Assembly: GCA_002400805.1 (NCBI GenBank)
Contig: NVRG01000094.1
Coordinates: forward strand, 1-6,339
Length of the DNA stretch: 6,339 nucleotides
Reading direction: 5' to 3'
DNA from: Gammaproteobacteria bacterium
Lineage (GTDB): Bacteria > Pseudomonadota > Gammaproteobacteria > Nitrosococcales > Methylophagaceae
Part shown: positions 1 through 6,339 of the stretch, piece by piece
Layout: the number at the start of each line of letters is the position of its first letter
Position numbering within the stretch: position 1 is the first letter of the stretch
The notes under the pieces: generated by a model
The model's database searches: none
Seen by the model: the letters and a program-made list of their open reading frames with translations, nothing else
What the model was told of the DNA's origin: nothing
Program-made: the position numbers and the translations under genes

Positions 1-1017
1 GCTTGGACCTTAGGTGGTGGACTGGGGTTATTGTCTGATGCATGGCAAAGCTTAGCGTTGCCTGATGCGGTAACAGGCATTGTCTTTATATTGAGCTTTT
101 TTATTATTGGCTCATTAATTGAGCTGCCGTTATCTTGGTATAAGACGTTTGTACTGGAAGAACGCTTTGGTTTTAATAATAATACGCCAACATTATTTCT
201 ATCTGATTTAGTCAAGCAAACCTTATTAATGGTGGTACTGGGTGCGCCGTTGATTTGGGCTGCGCTGTGGTTGATGAATAGCACCGGTGAGTATTGGTGG
301 GTATATTTATGGGCAGCGTGGATAGGTTTTGGACTGTTAATGATGTGGGCTTACCCCGCCTTTATTGCCCCCTTATTCAATAAATTCACACCCTTAGAAG
401 ATGAGCAGTTGAAAGCGCGGGTTGAAGGATTATTGGCTCGCTGTGGATTTAAAAGCCAAGGCATTTATGTGATGGATGGTTCGCGTCGTTCAGGTCACGG
501 CAATGCTTATTTCACCGGTCTAGGCAACAATAAACGTATTGTATTTTTTGATACCTTGCTCAAAACTTTGGATGAAGATCAGATCGAAGCAGTGCTGGCA
601 CATGAATTAGGTCACTTCCGTCGTAAACATGTACTTAAAAATATGGCAGTGATGGCGGTGTTAAGTTTAGTTGGCTTAGCGGCGTTGGGTTGGGCATCAG
701 CTGAATCATGGTTCTACACGGGGCTAGGTGTCACAGTAGAAAGCAATGCCATGGCATTAGTCTTGTTTATGTTAGTGATTCCAGTGTTTAGTTTCTTTTT
801 ACATCCGATGATGACGGCTCTCTCTCGCAAATATGAATATGAAGCGGATGCTTATGCGGCTTCTGTTTCGAGTAGTGAGCACTTAATCAAGGCATTAGTG
901 GCGTTATATCAGGAAAATGCGAGCACCTTGACACCGGATCCCTTGGTTTCTGCCATTTATGATTCACACCCGCCTGCTACCTTGCGAGTTGCTCATTTGC
1001 AGGCCAATAAAGCGTAA
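1..1017 (+). CDS. M48 family membrane zinc metallopeptidase (Ste24/CAAX prenyl protease 1-like), 5' end missing
   Basis: The reading frame is open to the left edge (it begins AWTLGGGLGLL), so the TTG at 31 is not the true start. 338 codons are visible; full-length bacterial Ste24-like proteins are about 410-420 residues, so roughly 75-80 N-terminal residues are outside the window. Seen: the zinc/catalytic motif HELGH at visible residues 201-205 (positions 601-615), the third-ligand motif EYEAD at 835-849, a conserved FNKFTPLED segment, and SHPP near the C terminus. Hydrophobic segments lie around visible residues 22-44, 70-92, 98-125, 212-232 and 245-268, giving an inner-membrane protein with the HExxH helix facing the cytoplasm by family analogy. 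All catalytic residues are present, so the enzyme is probably active. Known of the family: Ste24 trims prenylated proteins in eukaryotes; the bacterial substrate is unknown and is more likely linked to membrane-protein quality control. Its stop overlaps the next start by one base. Confidence 0.93.
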   Translation, partial: AWTLGGGLGLLSDAWQSLALPDAVTGIVFILSFFIIGSLIELPLSWYKTFVLEERFGFNNNTPTLFLSDLVKQTLLMVVLGAPLIWAALWLMNSTGEYWWVYLWAAWIGFGLLMMWAYPAFIAPLFNKFTPLEDEQLKARVEGLLARCGFKSQGIYVMDGSRRSGHGNAYFTGLGNNKRIVFFDTLLKTLDEDQIEAVLAHELGHFRRKHVLKNMAVMAVLSLVGLAALGWASAESWFYTGLGVTVESNAMALVLFMLVIPVFSFFLHPMMTALSRKYEYEADAYAASVSSSEHLIKALVALYQENASTLTPDPLVSAIYDSHPPATLRVAHLQANKA

Positions 1018-1292
1018 TGAGGTTTTATTGGCTCAGCCTGTTATTGCTGTTGCCAATGACGGTATTGGCACAAGGGAAAACACTGCATGATGCTAGTTGT
1101 CTGCAGTGTCATTCCTCAATAACGGGCGGCAAAGCGAACAGTCTTTATACAAGAGCTGAACATAAAGTTAAAACTCTGCCCGCATTGCATAAACGCGTAA
1201 AAGGTTGTGCCGTAGCGGCAGATGTCAGTTGGTCGAGTGAGCAGCGGGAAACGGTAGTGAATTATTTGGCTAAGACGTTTTATCGATTTTAA
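1017..1292 (+). CDS. Small periplasmic single-haem c-type cytochrome
   Basis: The 91-residue product has a signal peptide (MR start, leucine-rich core at residues 6-12, VLA-Q cleavage site near residue 18/19) and one haem c attachment motif, CLQCH, at residues 28-32. The mature chain is about 73 residues. After the haem site come GG (37-38), YTR (44-46), a lone Cys64, Trp72 and a C-terminal VVNYLAKTFYRF segment. From memory, this layout matches a small proteobacterial family often annotated simply as 'cytochrome c'. The mature protein contains no methionine, so the usual Met distal ligand is absent; His49 or His58 could replace it, or the haem may be five-coordinate. The start overlaps the peptidase stop (TAATG), and only a weak AGG lies about 14 bases upstream, which suggests translational coupling. 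The role is probably periplasmic electron transfer or ligand binding; the partner is unknown. Confidence 0.88.
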   Translation: MRFYWLSLLLLLPMTVLAQGKTLHDASCLQCHSSITGGKANSLYTRAEHKVKTLPALHKRVKGCAVAADVSWSSEQRETVVNYLAKTFYRF

Positions 1293-2353
1293 TGTTTCAA
1301 AACGTTAACTTGGTTCCGACCATTGGCTTTTGATAAATAGAGAGCCTGATCAGCGCGATCGATAATTGTATTTGGGGTGTCATCGGCGTTTAGTTTACTG
1401 ATACCAACCGAGACGGTGACTTGGCCAATGCCATCTTCACTGCCCTTCTTTTTTAGGTTGCTCTTAGCCAAGGCTAAGCGAATAGCATCAGCAGTTTCTA
1501 ATACCGCTTGTGGCTTGGTATTCAACATGATCATGGCCATTTCTTCGCCACCATAGCGCGCCACGGGATGAATGTTATTACTGTGTTTTTTTAATATTCC
1601 AGCAAAAAACTGGATGACTTTGTCACCTAGCAAGTGACCGTAAGTATCATTGATATTTTTGAAGTTATCCAAATCAAATAAAATGAGTGATACTTCAATC
1701 TCACCGCGATTACATAGTTTATCTAGTTCTTGATTAAACGCGCCGCGGTTAAGTAAACCGGTTAAACCATCCGTCCGTGCTGCTTTTTTTACTTCTTCTA
1801 ACTCGGACTTGAGGGCCATCATATCTTGAGTGGATTTAGCTAATTCTTGTTTTAGATCGTTGCTCGATTCGGTCAGCATTTTAGTTTGCGATAAAATATC
1901 TGTTATCACGCCTTTTAAGTCTTCGACATTATGCAAACCCTCAAGCAGGCTACGACTGTTGTTTAGGTCGGAGGCACAGGCACCGGCTTTGGCTTCGGCT
2001 TTAGTGATGTTTTGTAAGGTATTATCGACAATTAAGCGCATGCCGCTATTGGTTTTTTCAATGCGTTCAGGCATGCCCATCAAGACAAACTTTTCGTATA
2101 AATACTGTGTTAGTTCTTCAGTGATAGGCTCGTTTTTACTTAAGCGTGTATCAATCGCTGAATTTAATTGTTGATTCTCACCAGAAACATATTCATACCA
2201 AACAGCATAGTTAACCGGATTAACGGGGTTCTTGTGTTTATTAATGAAGGGTAAAAGCCGGCGAAGGTTTTCCGACGCTTGTTGGGCAACATGCTTATAC
2301 ACAGGAGGGAATGATGCTATTTTGGCCAAGGGCAAATCTCTTACACAACGCAA
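1289..2353 (-). CDS. Soluble GGDEF-domain diguanylate cyclase with helical N-terminal sensor region
   Basis: The 354-residue product has no membrane segment. Residues about 18-190 are mainly helical and include NPVNYAVWYEYVSG (45-58) and a probable coiled-coil stalk (about 145-192). The GGDEF domain follows: TDGLTGLLNR (194-203), the metal-site FDLDNFK from 226 with Asp227, NDTYGH (235-240), and GGEEM at 268-272 in place of GGDEF/GGEEF. The catalytic G-G-E-E core is kept, so synthesis of cyclic di-GMP from two GTP is likely. The product-inhibition RxxD site is absent: the equivalent positions read NNIH (259-262). The start is uncertain. No ATG occurs before Met92; TTG at 2353 is the first usable codon after an in-frame stop at 2366-2368, while GTG at 2300-2302 (codon 18) would begin VYKHVAQQ, which fits where I recall relatives beginning. 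Neither has a good Shine-Dalgarno sequence. The stop overlaps the convergent cytochrome gene. Confidence 0.92.
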   Translation of the reverse strand: MRCVRDLPLAKIASFPPVYKHVAQQASENLRRLLPFINKHKNPVNPVNYAVWYEYVSGENQQLNSAIDTRLSKNEPITEELTQYLYEKFVLMGMPERIEKTNSGMRLIVDNTLQNITKAEAKAGACASDLNNSRSLLEGLHNVEDLKGVITDILSQTKMLTESSNDLKQELAKSTQDMMALKSELEEVKKAARTDGLTGLLNRGAFNQELDKLCNRGEIEVSLILFDLDNFKNINDTYGHLLGDKVIQFFAGILKKHSNNIHPVARYGGEEMAMIMLNTKPQAVLETADAIRLALAKSNLKKKGSEDGIGQVTVSVGISKLNADDTPNTIIDRADQALYLSKANGRNQVNVLKH

Positions 2354-2393
2354 TGAAATTAATATTTATCTTTCCGTGATAATTATTTACCTT

Positions 2394-2421
2394 CCAATAT
2401 GATTCGGTGTGTAGGAGTCAA
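2394..2421 (-). promoter_or_regulatory. Candidate sigma-70 promoter for the diguanylate cyclase gene
   Basis: Reading the minus strand, TTGACT (complement of 2416-2421, five of six matches to the -35 consensus) is followed after 16 bases by TATTGG (complement of 2394-2399, a poor -10). It lies about 40 bases before the TTG at 2353. The -35 is good and the -10 weak, so it might need an activator, or the match could be chance. On the opposite strand it overlaps the AGGAG before the candidate small ORF. Confidence 0.22.
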
Positions 2422-2432
2422 AATCTTTGGTG

Positions 2433-2558
2433 ATGGCCGCTATAGTAATCGTTAATGGTTTATCTGTCACTGAAAAGCCCGGTTATTGTTTCAGCGAACC
2501 TTCTTCAGCTAGAGCTACTGAGCTCCAAGCTGAATATAGATCCATTTTCAAGCCGTAA
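2433..2558 (+). CDS. Candidate 41-residue small protein of unknown function
   Basis: An ATG at 2433 opens 41 codons ending in TAA (2556-2558). The product starts MAAIVIVNGLSVTEKPG and ends YRSIFKP. I do not recognise it. In favour: it fills the gap between two minus-strand genes, has a soluble, protein-like composition with a beta-like hydrophobic start and a charged helix-like second half, and has an AGGAG at 2413-2417. Against: that AGGAG is 15 bases from the ATG, though it suits an in-frame TTG (2427) or GTG (2430) better. Two of its arginines use AGA, a codon seldom used in the neighbouring genes, and a hairpin sits inside it. A weak TATGAT -10-like element lies at 2398-2403. It could be a chance ORF. 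Confidence 0.25.
   Translation: MAAIVIVNGLSVTEKPGYCFSEPSSARATELQAEYRSIFKP
2504..2534. repeat. Interrupted inverted repeat (strong hairpin) in the cyclase-uspA gap
   Basis: TTCAGCT (2504-2510) pairs with AGCTGAA (2528-2534), and GAGCT (2512-2516) pairs with AGCTC (2521-2525). This gives 12 base pairs in two perfect blocks, a one-by-two internal loop and a four-base ACTG loop. Neither strand has a run of T after the stem, so it is not a standard intrinsic terminator. It lies downstream of uspA and inside the candidate small ORF. It could be a transcript-end stabilising structure, part of a small RNA or a protein-binding site; the sequence does not decide. Confidence 0.5.
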
Positions 2559-2588
2559 TAGGAGGGGTGTTATTCAACTAATAATTGG

Positions 2589-2611
2589 GCGCTTATTTAT
2601 CGTGTAAGCGC
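2589..2611 (-). terminator. Weak terminator-like hairpin spanning the uspA stop codon
   Basis: GCGCTTA (2589-2595) and TAAGCGC (2605-2611) form a perfect 7-bp GC-rich stem with a 9-base loop. On the minus strand the uspA stop codon lies in the 3' arm, and the sequence after it (CCAATTATTAGTT) is only moderately T-rich. It may give partial termination or protect the 3' end of the uspA transcript. Confidence 0.35.
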
Positions 2612-3036
2612 ACCGCTAATACATCACATTTGGCGTGGTGCAAAATTCCATTAGCGGTTGACCCTAAGAGAAGTTGAATGCCATGACGACCATGAGAGCC
2701 GGCCACAATCAGGTCTACCTTATTTTCTTCGGCAAGACGGACGATGTCGTGATTAGGACTGCCAAACTCGACCCATTGATTTGCTACGGGGATATCGATA
2801 TTTTTTGCTAGATCAGCGATGTGTTTCTTGCCTGAATCTAATAAGGCATCACGCATATCAATATCGACACTGATCATCGGTTCGTAGGCAAAGTCGGTAA
2901 TGGGGTAATCTTCGACGATGTGGCAGATACTTAATTTAGCTTGATTACGGTCAGCTATTTCGCGCGCTTTCTCACACACGAGTTTGTTGTGGGTAGAAAA
3001 GTCCGCCGCGATCAAAATATGTTGGTAGTTAGACAT
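2593..3036 (-). CDS. uspA: Universal stress protein, UspA family
   Basis: A single-domain Usp of 147 residues, the usual length, cytoplasmic and probably dimeric. Seen: N-terminal strand HILIAADFS with Asp12, the second strand AKLSICHIVEDY, VDLIVAGSHGRHG (107-119), then GST (125-127) and a final CDVLAVRL strand. The glycine loop reads G-2x-G-8x-GST, one residue shorter than the G-2x-G-9x-G(S/T) of ATP-binding Usps such as MJ0577, so nucleotide binding is doubtful and it may belong with the UspA class that does not bind ATP. The start is the ATG at 3034-3036: AGGAG lies seven bases upstream. An in-frame ATG at 3049-3051 has no ribosome site and abuts a terminator T-run. The gene lies downstream of trxB on the same strand, with an intrinsic terminator between, so expression may depend on read-through. 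The family protects cells in starvation and oxidative stress. The symbol is by family; orthology to E. coli uspA is not shown. Confidence 0.93.
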   Translation of the reverse strand: MSNYQHILIAADFSTHNKLVCEKAREIADRNQAKLSICHIVEDYPITDFAYEPMISVDIDMRDALLDSGKKHIADLAKNIDIPVANQWVEFGSPNHDIVRLAEENKVDLIVAGSHGRHGIQLLLGSTANGILHHAKCDVLAVRLHDK

Positions 3037-3043
3037 GGCATTA

Positions 3044-3048
3044 CTCCT
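3044..3048 (-). promoter_or_regulatory. uspA ribosome binding site that decides the start
   Basis: AGGAG on the minus strand is seven bases upstream of the ATG at 3036. It lies inside the extra codons that would be read from the ATG at 3051, which supports the shorter protein. Only three bases separate it from the T-run of the preceding terminator. Confidence 0.8.
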
Positions 3049-3051
3049 CAT

Positions 3052-3079
3052 AAAAAAGGGCAGGTAAAAACCTGCCCTT
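3052..3079 (-). terminator. Intrinsic (Rho-independent) terminator after trxB
   Basis: On the minus strand, AAGGGCAGG (complement of 3071-3079) pairs perfectly with CCTGCCCTT (complement of 3056-3064) around a six-base loop, and the stem runs into six T's (complement of 3052-3057). The 9-bp stem with a GC-rich core and T-run is a textbook terminator, beginning eight bases after the trxB stop. Transcription of uspA must either start inside trxB and read through this, or depend on incomplete termination. Confidence 0.9.
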
Positions 3080-3087
3080 GTTAGTGG

Positions 3088-4050
<963 letters not shown>

Positions 4051-4075
4051 TTAGTATTTGTTTTTAGAGTACCTA

Positions 4076-4107
4076 TCACAGTTAATTTGGTAAAGCGTTA
4101 CAGTTAA
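4076..4107. repeat. Spaced direct repeat TYACAGTTAA in the trxB-ftsK control region
   Basis: TCACAGTTAA (4076-4085) and TTACAGTTAA (4098-4107) match at nine of ten positions and start 22 bases apart, about two helical turns, so both would face the same side of the DNA. The spacing and the position between divergent genes suit an operator for one or both, but the region is AT-rich and TTAA recurs, so chance is possible. No regulator is identified. The 134-base region holds no other convincing promoter. Confidence 0.3.
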
Positions 4108-4160
4108 AAAGCTGTGTTAAGATCAGCCGTTAATATGTTGGCGTTACTGGAATTATTACC

Positions 4161-6339
4161 TTGGCACAGGCAACACGAGTGATCGATAAAGAGAAGCGGC
4201 AAGACATGTCAGGCGCGGTTGGCTTTCGCCTGCGTGAAGCGGCACTTATTTTGGCCTTGGCCTTGGCTGGTTACTTATTATTATCGTTATGGTCATATCA
4301 GCCCGCGGATCCGGGTTGGTCAACAACTGGAACCGATGATCTTATCGTCAATCTAGGCGGAATCGTGGGCGCTTGGTTGGCCGATGCGCTGTTATATGGC
4401 TTTGGTTTCCCCGCCTATTTATCACCGTTGATGTTGGCATTCAGTGGCTGGTTATTATTTAGCTGGGGTAAGACAGCGGATAGTGAAAGCGCGCTACATT
4501 TTTGGGTAATAAAAGCCGTAGGTTTGTTAATGGCAGTCGCTTCGGCCAGTGGTTTATCAACGCTGAGTCTTATTTCTTTCGCTGGTTTATTGCCCTTAGG
4601 TGCGGGTGGCGTTTTAGGCGAAGTGGTTGGTCATGGTTTTGAAGCAGTGTTTGGCGCTGCGGGCACTGCCTTATTATTACTCGCCATTTTATTAACCGGA
4701 GTGACCTTATTTACCGGCCTGTCATGGTTAATGGTGGTTGACCGTTTGGGCGCTGTTGCGATGTTAGTAATGACTTATGCGGCCCGTTGGCTACGCGAGT
4801 TTAAAGTGAACCTGTTAGCGCGACATGCACGTCAACAACGTGAGCAAACATTTCGTGAACAGAATGACAAAATAAAAGACCGCAAAAAAATACGGGTTGA
4901 ACCGATATTGAACGTGACCGAGCCGAGTCAACGTGAAGAAAAAGAGCGGCAAGTACCGCTGTTTGAAAATGCTGAAGAGCCAGGCATGCCTACTTTGGCT
5001 TTGCTTGATATGCCACAAGCCAGCGTGGGTGGCTATAGTGAAGAAGTCTTGCAAGCATTGTCTCGTCAAGTTGAGCTGAAATTAAAAGATTTTGGTGTTG
5101 AGGTGCAAGTGGTTGAAGTGCAGCCGGGTCCGGTAGTAACTCGATTTGAATTACAGCCCGCCCCGGGAATCAAAGTCAGCCGCATTAGTGGTTTAGCGAA
5201 AGATTTGGCGCGTGCCTTGTCTGTGAGTAGCGTGCGTATTGTTGAAGTCATTCCTGGCAAGCCGGTTGTGGGTTTGGAAATCCCCAATGAGCACCGTGAA
5301 ATGGTACGTTTACGCGAGATTTTGGGCTGTGCCGAATACGAGAATAGCAAGTCCCCGTTAATGATGGCCTTGGGGAAAGATATTGCTGGTCGGCCGGTGG
5401 TGGTCAATTTAGAAAAAATGCCTCATTTATTGGTAGCCGGTACCACCGGTTCAGGAAAATCAGTGGGCATTAATGCGATGATCCTCAGCTTGCTTTATAA
5501 AGCGACACCTGAAGAAGTGCGCCTGATTATGATCGATCCAAAAATGTTGGAACTGTCCGTTTACGAAGATATTCCTCATTTATTAACCCCCGTGGTCACC
5601 GATATGAAAGAAGCGGCCAATGCTCTGCGTTGGTGTGTGGCAGAAATGGAACGTCGTTATCCACTGATGGCCGCGATGGGCGTGCGTAATATTGCTGGTT
5701 ATAACAAGAAGGTGAAAGAAGCCATAGACCGTGGAGAACCTATATTAGATCCGACTGTCGATCTGGTAGATGGTGAACCGGCACCAATATTAGAGCCCTT
5801 GCCGTTTATTGTAGTGGTGATCGATGAGTTGGCTGACATGATGATGGTGGTCGGCAAACAAGTGGAAGAGCTAATTGCTCGTTTGGCGCAAAAAGCCCGC
5901 GCGTCAGGTATACACTTAATTTTAGCCACCCAAAGACCGTCGGTAGATGTCATCACTGGTTTGATTAAAGCTAATATTCCAACACGAATGGCTTTCCAAG
6001 TATCGTCACGTATCGATTCACGTACCATTTTGGATCAAATGGGGGCAGAACAATTACTGGGTCAGGGGGATATGTTGTATTTGCCACCGGGAACAGGCTT
6101 ACCTGAACGGGTGCATGGCGCGTTTGTTGATGATCATGAAGTGCATCAAGTAGTCGCTTTTTTGAAGAAAAATGCGCAACCTAATTACCTTGAAGAAATT
6201 ACTCAAGATCTCAGTAGTGATGACGAGTCGAGTTTTGCTGATGCCAGTGATGCCGAACAAGATGTGCTGTATGACCAAGCGGTTCAAATTGTGACTGAAA
6301 GTCGTCGGGCTTCGGTATCAGGTGTACAGCGTCGTTTAA
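4161..6339 (+). CDS. ftsK: DNA translocase FtsK, 3' end missing
   Basis: FtsK anchors at the division septum and pumps DNA to separate chromosome termini and activate XerCD at dif. Residues are counted from the ATG at 4206 (711 codons visible). Seen: four predicted membrane segments (about 11-31, 55-87, 100-128, 152-190), a short basic/acidic linker (about 200-275), the motor with its alpha part from about 275, Walker [10 protein letters not shown] (411-419), Walker [10 protein letters not shown] (534-542), ATQRP (574-578), RIDSRTILD (602-610) and [11 protein letters not shown] (619-629), then an acidic linker and the start of the gamma winged helix (VLYDQAV to SGVQRRL). About 45-50 gamma residues lie past the right edge. 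The linker is far shorter than in E. coli, as in Pseudomonas-type FtsK. The start is uncertain: TTG at 4161 (weak GGA nine bases upstream, product beginning MAQATR) gives the usual cytoplasmic N-tail, while ATG at 4206 has only a GAGAAG upstream. No frameshift was seen. Confidence 0.95.
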   Translation, partial: MAQATRVIDKEKRQDMSGAVGFRLREAALILALALAGYLLLSLWSYQPADPGWSTTGTDDLIVNLGGIVGAWLADALLYGFGFPAYLSPLMLAFSGWLLFSWGKTADSESALHFWVIKAVGLLMAVASASGLSTLSLISFAGLLPLGAGGVLGEVVGHGFEAVFGAAGTALLLLAILLTGVTLFTGLSWLMVVDRLGAVAMLVMTYAARWLREFKVNLLARHARQQREQTFREQNDKIKDRKKIRVEPILNVTEPSQREEKERQVPLFENAEEPGMPTLALLDMPQASVGGYSEEVLQALSRQVELKLKDFGVEVQVVEVQPGPVVTRFELQPAPGIKVSRISGLAKDLARALSVSSVRIVEVIPGKPVVGLEIPNEHREMVRLREILGCAEYENSKSPLMMALGKDIAGRPVVVNLEKMPHLLVAGTTGSGKSVGINAMILSLLYKATPEEVRLIMIDPKMLELSVYEDIPHLLTPVVTDMKEAANALRWCVAEMERRYPLMAAMGVRNIAGYNKKVKEAIDRGEPILDPTVDLVDGEPAPILEPLPFIVVVIDELADMMMVVGKQVEELIARLAQKARASGIHLILATQRPSVDVITGLIKANIPTRMAFQVSSRIDSRTILDQMGAEQLLGQGDMLYLPPGTGLPERVHGAFVDDHEVHQVVAFLKKNAQPNYLEEITQDLSSDDESSFADASDAEQDVLYDQAVQIVTESRRASVSGVQRRL

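Noticed and set aside
31..33. TTG at 31 as the start of the M48 peptidase
   Set aside because: The frame is open upstream to the window edge with family-like residues (WTLGGGL), and the family is about 80 residues longer; the gene is truncated by the window.
1830..2174. Plus-strand 114-codon ORF inside the cyclase gene
   Set aside because: It is antisense to well-conserved cyclase coding sequence, matches no recognisable family and has low-complexity Ser/Leu composition typical of a shadow frame.
2303..2379. Plus-strand AGGAGGGA followed by ATGATG and a 22-codon ORF
   Set aside because: The ribosome-site look-alike comes from two Pro codons (CCT CCT) of the cyclase on the other strand, the spacing is too short for the first ATG, and the peptide is antisense to the cyclase N terminus.
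3037..3051. Five-residue N-terminal extension of the stress protein from the ATG at 3051
   Set aside because: That ATG directly follows the terminator T-run and has no Shine-Dalgarno sequence, whereas the ATG at 3036 has AGGAG at ideal spacing.
3058..3065. KOPS-like octamer GGGCAGGT near ftsK
   Set aside because: One mismatch to GGGNAGGG, and the bases are explained by the trxB terminator stem.
4063..4077. ATAG-N-CTA arrangement resembling an OxyR half-site upstream of trxB
   Set aside because: Only a fragment of the four-part OxyR pattern is present and the symmetry is poor; too weak to call.
4815..6287. Four minus-strand ORFs (84, 113, 109 and 62 codons) opposite ftsK
   Set aside because: The plus strand encodes intact FtsK motifs throughout this interval; the antisense products are Ser/Thr-rich or otherwise featureless and are shadows.

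Overview
The window looks like ordinary chromosome from a gammaproteobacterium of moderate GC content. TrxB and an FtsK of compact architecture are divergently arranged, and the M48 (Ste24/CAAX-type) peptidase, single-haem periplasmic cytochrome c and GGDEF protein all resemble families common in free-living aerobic Gammaproteobacteria. I cannot name a genus. I see no tRNA, rRNA, insertion sequence, phage gene, CRISPR array or toxin-antitoxin pair, and no clear evidence of a novel multi-gene system.

Layout: (1) Positions 1-1292, plus strand: the 3' part of a membrane M48 metallopeptidase gene, cut by the left edge. Its stop overlaps the start of a small exported c-type cytochrome gene (TAATG junction), so the two are probably one transcription unit. 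(2) Positions 1289-2353, minus strand: a soluble diguanylate cyclase whose stop codon overlaps the cytochrome stop codon tail to tail, leaving no space for a terminator. (3) Positions 2354-2592: a 239-base gap holding a candidate 41-codon plus-strand ORF, a strong interrupted hairpin and a possible minus-strand promoter. (4) Positions 2593-4026, minus strand: trxB followed by a universal stress protein gene. A textbook intrinsic terminator lies between them and ends only a few bases before the stress-gene ribosome binding site. (5) Positions 4027-4160: a short divergent control region with a spaced direct repeat. (6) Positions 4161-6339, plus strand: ftsK, cut by the right edge inside its C-terminal gamma domain.

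How the genes relate: the coherent functional pieces are redox and stress (thioredoxin reductase with the UspA-type protein, whose expression may depend on terminator read-through), envelope functions (peptidase and cytochrome), c-di-GMP signalling, and cell division with chromosome segregation (FtsK). The most useful things to follow up are regulatory: the trxB-uspA terminator, the unexplained gap at 2354-2592, non-ATG starts for the cyclase and FtsK, and the missing methionine ligand in the cytochrome.
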